A stretch of 64,000 nt of DNA from Gammaproteobacteria bacterium (lineage in GTDB: Bacteria > Pseudomonadota > Gammaproteobacteria > S012-40). This document shows positions 56,754-64,000 of the stretch, piece after piece (within the stretch, counting starts at the first letter, position 1; every line of letters starts with the position of its first letter). Below the pieces are notes generated by a model. The model did not search any database. It was not told where the DNA came from and saw only the letters and a program-made list of their open reading frames with translations. Made by a program: the position numbers and the translations under genes. Location: positions 1 through 64,000 of the forward strand of contig JAOUHV010000003.1 of assembly GCA_029884425.1 (NCBI GenBank), in the 5' to 3' direction.

Positions 56754-57380
56754 ATGCACAATATAGTCAAAACCGTCATTGCCAGTTTTTCTTTGTTTAT
56801 CGCCAGTACGTCGCTGGCGTTCGGTGCAGACGCGCTGCAAAGTTTTTTTGCTGGACTGAAAAGTTACCAAGCTGACTTCATGCAAAAGGTTAGCAATTCA
56901 CAGCTGGGATCGGTCAATCAGGCCAAAGGCAAACTGTTCATTCAGCGCCCCGGTAAATTCCGCTGGGATTATGTCCAACCGTATCAGCAGCAGATTGTCT
57001 CGGACGGCAAAAAGATCTGGATTTACGACCATGATCTGGAGCAAGTGACGGTCAAACGGGTAACCCGCTCGCTGAGTCAAACCCCTGCGATGCTACTCAG
57101 TGCCGATTACGACATTGATCAGAGCTTCGACGTCACCTCATTCATGGGTGATGACGATTTAAGCTGGTTTGAACTGATCCCCAAAGGTGGCGATACCAGT
57201 TTCACGTCGATTCGCATGGGGTTCAAATCAGACAAACTGGTGCGAATGACCCTGGAAGACAACCTTGGCCAAACCACCGAGCTGAGTTTCACCAATAGTT
57301 TGCGCAATTTGCCCTTGCCTAAAACGCTGTTTAATTTCACGCCACCCAAAGGGGTAGACGTGTTCGAGAGCGACGACTAA
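56754..57380 (+). CDS. lolA: Outer-membrane lipoprotein carrier protein LolA
   Basis: Carries lipoproteins through the periplasm from LolCDE to LolB. 208 residues from ATG 56754. A signal peptide ends in LAFG before ADAL. The conserved part has SYQADFMQKV, GKLFIQRPGKFRWDYV, QQIVSDGKKIWIYD and MTLEDNLGQTTELSF. The frame extends upstream into the cupredoxin gene, but only the chosen start gives a signal peptide. Its stop abuts rarA (TAAATG). Confidence 0.93.
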   Translation: MHNIVKTVIASFSLFIASTSLAFGADALQSFFAGLKSYQADFMQKVSNSQLGSVNQAKGKLFIQRPGKFRWDYVQPYQQQIVSDGKKIWIYDHDLEQVTVKRVTRSLSQTPAMLLSADYDIDQSFDVTSFMGDDDLSWFELIPKGGDTSFTSIRMGFKSDKLVRMTLEDNLGQTTELSFTNSLRNLPLPKTLFNFTPPKGVDVFESDD

Positions 57381-58706
57381 ATGCGGCAAGACTCGCTGTT
57401 CCAGTCGGCAGAGCGCGCGTTTCGGCCGCTGGCTGACCGCATGCGGCCACATACACTGGAAGAGTTTTGTGGCCAGCAACACATTTTGTCTCCCGGAAAA
57501 CCGTTGCGCCAGGCGCTGGAATCAGGTCATCTGCACTCGATGATTTTCTGGGGACCGCCGGGCACCGGCAAAACCACGCTGGCGCGAATGATCGCGAACA
57601 AAGTGGATGCTGAGTTCATCACTATTTCGGCGGTGCTGTCCGGCGTCAAAGAAATCCGGCAGGCTGTAGAGCAGGCCAAAACGCTACGCAATGAGCAAGG
57701 CCGCAACACGGTGCTGTTTGTGGACGAGGTACATCGTTTCAACAAATCACAGCAAGATGCTTTTTTGCCGTTCATCGAAGACGGGACGTTTGTTTTCATT
57801 GGTGCAACCACCGAGAATCCCTCGTTTGAATTGAACAACGCATTGCTGTCTCGCGCCCGAACCTATGTGCTCAAATCGCTGGCAGCGACCGACATCCGCG
57901 CGGTGATTGATCGCGCCATTTCTGACAGCGAAAAAGGCTTGGGGCAACTCGACTGGAATTTTCCTGCCGAGTTACGTGATCAGTTGGCCAATGCGATGGA
58001 TGGTGATGCACGTCGCGCACTGAATTTTGTCGAGATTCTGGCTGATCTGGCTGAAGGCGGTGAAGTCAGCAGTGAACTGTTGACAGACGTATTGCGTGGT
58101 GGTGCGTTGCGGCGTTTCGACAAGGGTGGCGAGGCGTTTTACGATCAGATTTCTGCGCTGCACAAATCCGTGCGTGGCTCAGACCCGGATGCGTCGCTGT
58201 ATTGGTATTGCCGCATGCTGGATGGCGGTTGCGATCCGCTGTACATTGCCCGTCGAGTGGTCCGCATGGCCAGCGAGGACATTGGCAATGCCGATCCTCG
58301 AGCTTTGCAACTGGCGCTGAACGCATGGGACGTGGTGGAGCGGTTGGGAAGTCCCGAGGGCGAATTGGCCATCGCGCAAGCCGTGCTGTATCTGGCCTCG
58401 GTTCCCAAAAGCAACGCTGTGTATATGGCTTACAAAGCCGCCATGAATGATGTCAAATCCAGCAGTTCGCTGGAAGTGCCGATCCATTTGCGCAACGCAC
58501 CAACCAAATTAATGGCCGAGCTGGGCTATGGCAAACACTACCGATACGCACATGACGAGCCTCATGCGTATGCCGCCGGTGAGCATTATTTTCCGGAAAA
58601 TCTGCCGCGTCGTCACTATTACGCGCCAACGGAGCGTGGTTTTGAGGGCAAAATCCGCGAGCGTCTGGCGCAACTGCGCCGCTGGGATGAGGAATCGCGT
58701 GGCTAG
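57381..58706 (+). CDS. rarA: Replication-associated recombination protein RarA (MgsA)
   Basis: AAA+ ATPase acting at stalled forks, related to clamp loaders and RuvB. 441 residues: [37 protein letters not shown] (Walker A), [20 protein letters not shown] (Walker B), [14 protein letters not shown] and a C-terminal tetramer domain (MRKVRR-like helices, [25 protein letters not shown] in parts). It starts at the base after the lolA stop. The lolA-rarA-crcB-serS order is also that of pseudomonads. Confidence 0.95.
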   Translation: MRQDSLFQSAERAFRPLADRMRPHTLEEFCGQQHILSPGKPLRQALESGHLHSMIFWGPPGTGKTTLARMIANKVDAEFITISAVLSGVKEIRQAVEQAKTLRNEQGRNTVLFVDEVHRFNKSQQDAFLPFIEDGTFVFIGATTENPSFELNNALLSRARTYVLKSLAATDIRAVIDRAISDSEKGLGQLDWNFPAELRDQLANAMDGDARRALNFVEILADLAEGGEVSSELLTDVLRGGALRRFDKGGEAFYDQISALHKSVRGSDPDASLYWYCRMLDGGCDPLYIARRVVRMASEDIGNADPRALQLALNAWDVVERLGSPEGELAIAQAVLYLASVPKSNAVYMAYKAAMNDVKSSSSLEVPIHLRNAPTKLMAELGYGKHYRYAHDEPHAYAAGEHYFPENLPRRHYYAPTERGFEGKIRERLAQLRRWDEESRG

Positions 58707-58775
58707 GGTATTTGCGAAACGGGGAGGCTGTCGCTATCATCCCCCCATTCCACGGCACCAACATGGGAATCTCTC

Positions 58776-59153
58776 ATGGGACATCTGTTAGCCATTGCAC
58801 TGGGCGGCGCGCTTGGGTCTGTTGCCCGCTATCTGGCATCGCAGGGCATTCACGCTTGGCTGGGCAAAGGCTTTCCGTATGGAACGCTGACCGTCAATGT
58901 TCTAGGATCATTCGTGTTTGGCGTGCTGTACGTGCTGTTACTGGAACGAATTAACGTTGCTGCCGAGTGGCGTGCATTTTTAATGATTGGTTTTCTGGGG
59001 GCGTTTACGACCTTTTCCACGTTTTCCATGGAAACCCTGAATTTATTACTCAACGGCGAATATTTTAAGGGCGTGAGTAATATTATCCTGAATGTTGTTT
59101 TGTGTGTGCTGGCTGCCTGGATAGGCGTTTGGTTGGCCAGACAATGGTCCTAA
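58776..59153 (+). CDS. crcB: Fluoride channel CrcB (Fluc)
   Basis: Lets fluoride leave the cell, as an antiparallel dimer. 125 residues, four spans. GGALGSVARYL, PYGTLTVNVLGSFVFGVL (Asn of the pore) and GFLGAFTTFSTFSMET (phenylalanine box). The 69 bases between rarA and crcB do not fold into a recognisable fluoride riboswitch. Confidence 0.94.
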   Translation: MGHLLAIALGGALGSVARYLASQGIHAWLGKGFPYGTLTVNVLGSFVFGVLYVLLLERINVAAEWRAFLMIGFLGAFTTFSTFSMETLNLLLNGEYFKGVSNIILNVVLCVLAAWIGVWLARQWS

Positions 59154-59162
59154 TGCGAGTGA

Positions 59163-60446
<1,284 letters not shown>

Positions 60447-60447
60447 A

Positions 60448-63400
60448 TTAGAGATCGAAAATGACCACGGGGTAAAAACTCGTGGTCTGTGTTCCTCCCG
60501 AATCGGTAATACTGGCACTCATCGTGTAGGTAACGATGACTTTCTTCGCATTGGGATAGTCTTGCGTCAGGGTCAGCATCAAGCGTAACGTCTCGTTGCC
60601 TGCCAACACACCATCACTGAGTATTGCTGGATTACTCACGGCTTCGACAGTGTTTATCAGATTCCCACTGCCATCAAGAATTTCGATTTCGACGTTGAAC
60701 AATCCATAATCACGTCCCGTACTATTGGCCGTGGTAATTACAAACTGGCTGCCACTCTTCAAGGTACTGCCGTCCCACAGCAGGCTCGATGATTTCTGAA
60801 TTCCTAAAGATTGGTCCAGCGAACTGACAATGCGCGAATTTTGCCGAGTGATCAGGGTCGCATCCAGGCTGTTCAGTCTAACTTCGATGTCGAGCATGCC
60901 ATTGCCATCGATATCAAGCGCGTCTAGCTTTATACCACTGAACTTAACCGTGCTGTTGGGCACACAGGCGCCCGTCAATGTTGCTGCCAATCCCGCCAAG
61001 TTGTTAATCAAAAATGGCTGATTGAGTAAGGCAACGCGATTTTTATTGATCGGCGCAACGCATAACGCGACTTGTTCATTCACCAGCACCGCATTGGGCA
61101 CGGTCCACACCAACATTTCACTGGCTTTGGTGGCGTCATCCACAACGCTGAAATTCATCGTACCGGACACGCCACCAAACGTGGCAGTGATAGTGGCATT
61201 GCCCGCCGCCAAGGTACGAATCACACCTTCCTGACCGGGTAAATTACTGACACTTACCACTGTCGGAGCGCTGCTGCTCCAAACCACACCGCTGGTTAAT
61301 GTCGCACTGGTAGATGGGAACTGCAACAACGCGGACAGTGGTAACTTCATGCCAGTGACCAGATTGGCAATATTACTGGCGCCACTGGTCGCCATGTTGA
61401 TTTGGGCAGATTGCACGATGACAGTGCTGACCGTTTCATTGGCGACAGTCAGGGTGGTGCTGGCAGCTTTACTCGCCAGCGAGGCCGAAATCGTGACTGA
61501 AGTTGCCGTGTTGGTATTGCTGCGCGCCAAGCCACCACCCAGACCGCTGTTGATCGAAACTTCCTGGTTGGCCGAACTCGATTGCCACACAACTTGATCG
61601 GTCAGGCTGTAATTCTTACCGTCGGAAAACGCACCTGTCGCGGTAAATTGTTGCTGGGCAAGGGTGTTGATCGTACTGTTCAGCGGCGCAATGGTGATGC
61701 TGTTCAGGGTGGCGTTGATTACTGAAATCGTATCGTTTGCGTGGAACGTTTGCAGTTGCGCGCTGATCGCGACATCACCCGCTGCACGTGTGACAAATTC
61801 ACCCGGCACGCCGGTAGGGGCAGCGATTTGATTGTCCGCGCTACTCCAGATGACTTGGTTAGTCACAGTCCGATAACTGCTGTCGGTGTAATAAGCCGTC
61901 GCGGTAAAGCGCGATTTCAAGCCGATAGGCAAGCTGGGATTGAGCGCAAAAATTTCCAGACGCTGCAATGCCGCGTCGCTGACAGTGATGGTGGCGCTAA
62001 CCGTTTGTCCATCGACTTGAGCACTGATAGTGGTGCTGCCCAAAGCCATGGCCGATAACAAACCTTTGCTGCCAGCGAGATTGCTCACACTCAACACGCT
62101 GCTGTCCAAACTGCTCCAAGTCGCCTTGGCCGTCAGATCACGACGCACGCCATCCGTATAGGAACCGAACAAACCGAGCTGATGTTCAACACCTTTGGCC
62201 AGCGTGGTGGGAATCACATCCAGTTCCAGACCACTGGCATTCAAGGTTGCTGAGGATACGGTGATTGCCGCGTCATCAAACAATCCTCCCAGGGATGCAC
62301 GAACGCTGGTAGAGCCCACGCTCTGGGTTTTGACCAGACCGGGTATTTGGTTGGAGACGGTCGCGATGCTGGCATTGCTCACAGACCAGGCAATTTGCGC
62401 ACTGATGTCACGCTCAGAACCATCACTGTACAAGCCCGTCGCGGACAACGTTTGCTCCAGCCCCAAAGGAAGTGTGACGACCTTGGGTTGAACGCGAATA
62501 CTCTGCAGTACAGCGGCGCTGGTTTCCACGTCGATCTGCGTTGTCATCCCGGCAAAACTGGCAACCACTTGAGTCGCCCCCAAACCTGTCGCCGTCACTC
62601 GTGCCTGCGCCTGACCCGCGCTGACGCTGGCCACGGATTGATTCAGCGTTTTCCATTGCGCGGATGAAGTCACGTCCTTGCCGGAACCGTCACTGAAGCG
62701 TGCCTGGAGCTGTACGGCTTGCCCCAAGCCCAGTGACAACTTTATTTGCGCCGGGATGATGCTGAGTTCAGACAATGTTGCAGCGCCGACGCTAACAGTT
62801 TGGTTCGCTGTTACGCTCGCCAGGCTGGCAGAAAGCTGAGTTTCACCGATTTGCAAACCGCGTAAGCGGGGTTGCAGCGAAGCATCGTAGCTGACAGTAG
62901 CAATTTGGTTGTTGCCAACGGTCAATGTCACTCGATCGGAAACATCAATCTGTGCGCCGTTGTTATATTGGCCAACGACGCTGACGGCGGCTTCAAATCC
63001 CGCCGGTTGAGTAAACGGCGTGCTGGTGAAATGCAATGACTGCAGTGTCGGCGTGTTAATTTGCAGTGTCAGACTGCCCGAAATAGCTCCCGGCATTTTG
63101 GCGCTGACGACCACAGTCCCTGCGGCAATCGCATTAAGGCGCAGGTTTTGATTTTGTCGGGCAATGTCTGCCACGTTAGGCGCATCAACACTCCAGCTGA
63201 GTTCATGAGTGATATCTCGTTTGCTGTCATCGCTGTATATACCCAGCGCATGCAGAGCCGTCGTGGTTCCGACAGGCAACGAGGTTTGATCAGCGAACAA
63301 TTCAATGCTGGTCAAGCCCGCCGCTGCGGCGGCCACCGGCCGAAATGCCAACTGACTGGTGATACCCAAATAATTGGCGCTGACCTGACTAGCATTGGCG

Positions 63401-64000
63401 CTCACGGTCAACGCAGACAAACGACCTGAACTTGTCGCGTCGTTGGTGATTGTCGCCAGCGCACTGTCAGCAACTTGCCAAATAACCTGCTCAGTCAAGT
63501 CCCATTGCTGCCCATTGGCGTACTGGGCCAGAGCAGCCAACTGAGTTTTTGTGCCCTCGGGCAGATAGTAATCGGCACTGGACAACGAAATTTGCGACAG
63601 CGCCGCATCGTGCGCAACAAGATCGTACTGCGCCGACTGATTCGCGAGTTGAGCACGGATGACTGCCGTACCTGCTTTATGGGCAAACAACTGGCCACGC
63701 TGCCCTTGTACATTTGAAACACTGATGATGTCGGGCGCGAGACTTTGCCAGACAACGTCGGCAGTCACGTCCTGCAACAAGCCATTGGCAAAACTCGCAG
63801 TGGCACGCATGCCAGACTTTTCACCCACCGGCATAGCAACCTTCGCCGCATAATCCAACTGCAACTCGGTAATATCGCTTGCCACCAGCGTCAAATCACG
63901 GCTGACCGTGAGAGTTTGGTAGGTGCCGGTAATCGTCAAATTTCCGGTTTTTTGCGCGATCAAACGAACTTCAGATCCAACCTGAACAATCGCGGCAAGA
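60448..64000 (-). CDS. Giant Ig-like (Big_2) repeat protein, 5' end missing
   Basis: At least 1,183 residues are visible and the frame is still open at the window edge, so the N-terminus lies beyond 64000. About ten bacterial Ig-like Big_2 repeats of 85-95 residues run from the N-terminal side to about residue 960. Each has a line like VIWSSADNQIA or ATWSSLDSSVLSVSN, then GSTTISAQ, preceded by LPxG...Y.DG...DLT. The last 190 residues have no such repeats and end SFYPVVIFDL, with no GlyGly-CTERM, LPXTG or autotransporter end. It is probably exported and adhesive or structural. Its 3' end is one base from serS. Confidence 0.85.
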   Translation of the reverse strand, partial: LAAIVQVGSEVRLIAQKTGNLTITGTYQTLTVSRDLTLVASDITELQLDYAAKVAMPVGEKSGMRATASFANGLLQDVTADVVWQSLAPDIISVSNVQGQRGQLFAHKAGTAVIRAQLANQSAQYDLVAHDAALSQISLSSADYYLPEGTKTQLAALAQYANGQQWDLTEQVIWQVADSALATITNDATSSGRLSALTVSANASQVSANYLGITSQLAFRPVAAAAAGLTSIELFADQTSLPVGTTTALHALGIYSDDSKRDITHELSWSVDAPNVADIARQNQNLRLNAIAAGTVVVSAKMPGAISGSLTLQINTPTLQSLHFTSTPFTQPAGFEAAVSVVGQYNNGAQIDVSDRVTLTVGNNQIATVSYDASLQPRLRGLQIGETQLSASLASVTANQTVSVGAATLSELSIIPAQIKLSLGLGQAVQLQARFSDGSGKDVTSSAQWKTLNQSVASVSAGQAQARVTATGLGATQVVASFAGMTTQIDVETSAAVLQSIRVQPKVVTLPLGLEQTLSATGLYSDGSERDISAQIAWSVSNASIATVSNQIPGLVKTQSVGSTSVRASLGGLFDDAAITVSSATLNASGLELDVIPTTLAKGVEHQLGLFGSYTDGVRRDLTAKATWSSLDSSVLSVSNLAGSKGLLSAMALGSTTISAQVDGQTVSATITVSDAALQRLEIFALNPSLPIGLKSRFTATAYYTDSSYRTVTNQVIWSSADNQIAAPTGVPGEFVTRAAGDVAISAQLQTFHANDTISVINATLNSITIAPLNSTINTLAQQQFTATGAFSDGKNYSLTDQVVWQSSSANQEVSINSGLGGGLARSNTNTATSVTISASLASKAASTTLTVANETVSTVIVQSAQINMATSGASNIANLVTGMKLPLSALLQFPSTSATLTSGVVWSSSAPTVVSVSNLPGQEGVIRTLAAGNATITATFGGVSGTMNFSVVDDATKASEMLVWTVPNAVLVNEQVALCVAPINKNRVALLNQPFLINNLAGLAATLTGACVPNSTVKFSGIKLDALDIDGNGMLDIEVRLNSLDATLITRQNSRIVSSLDQSLGIQKSSSLLWDGSTLKSGSQFVITTANSTGRDYGLFNVEIEILDGSGNLINTVEAVSNPAILSDGVLAGNETLRLMLTLTQDYPNAKKVIVTYTMSASITDSGGTQTTSFYPVVIFDL

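Noticed and set aside
58707-58775. Possible fluoride riboswitch ahead of crcB
   Set aside because: The 69-base gap lacks the conserved crcB-motif core and pseudoknot partner sequences.

Overview
The window is a chromosomal segment of a free-living gammaproteobacterium; I cannot name the genus from sequence alone. The evidence is the gene order: pdxJ-acpS, trpS-scpA-scpB-rluB, truA-trpF-trpB-trpA-accD-folC-SPOR-cvpA-purF, aat-bpt, and ftsK/lolA/rarA/crcB/serS. The encoded proteins match this: MtgA, LolA, HtpG, Pgm, a GlrK-lipoprotein-GlrR set and a rhombosortase. Base composition is moderate, and no tRNA, rRNA, insertion sequence, prophage or CRISPR array was seen.

Layout. 1-7 kb holds mixed genes on both strands: a 5'-truncated DEAD-box helicase, a YkgJ-type Cys-cluster protein, a pentapeptide-repeat K+-channel-like protein, CheW, NfeD, a NYN nuclease-like protein, a small outer-membrane protein and MtgA with a Gln/Glu/Thr tail. 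7-24 kb is one long + strand housekeeping run. It begins with CheV and PdxJ, passes through chromosome segregation (ScpAB), ribosome and tRNA modification (RluB, TruA), tryptophan synthesis (TrpF, B, A), AccD and FolC, and ends with CvpA and PurF. Many of its genes overlap by 4-8 bases, so translational coupling is likely. 24-31 kb carries a cyclic-nucleotide-binding protein, a rhombosortase, the GlrK/lipoprotein/GlrR signalling set, a NifU-C-like protein and an unusual protein joining two haem-binding CxxCH motifs to a formylglycine-generating-enzyme domain. 31-39 kb is a minus-strand sugar-phosphate cluster (pgm, DUF4139, ppsA, gpmI), with htpG diverging from it under a near-consensus sigma-32 promoter.

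40.8-42.5 kb is the least ordinary part. It holds ycgL plus three minus-strand genes of only 26, 33 and 34 codons, each a predicted single-span membrane peptide. Two of them are clearly homologous to each other and are separated by a 240-bp element with 31-bp terminal inverted repeats and a perfect central palindrome. 42.5-48.8 kb has an orphan OmpR-type regulator, mnmC, the N-degron transferases bpt and aat, trxB and alanine dehydrogenase. 48.9-60.4 kb has ftsK (no canonical start codon upstream of its first membrane span), lexA with two SOS boxes, two cobalamin genes, an unknown gene, copA plus a cupredoxin, and lolA-rarA-crcB-serS. The window closes with the 3' part of a very large minus-strand gene for a protein of about ten Ig-like (Big_2) repeats.

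The best candidates for undescribed biology are the small membrane peptide genes with their inverted-repeat element, the dihaem-FGE fusion that keeps the catalytic Cys pair, and the FNR-type promoter in front of the small outer-membrane protein. All functional calls rest on recognising motifs by eye; no database search was possible.
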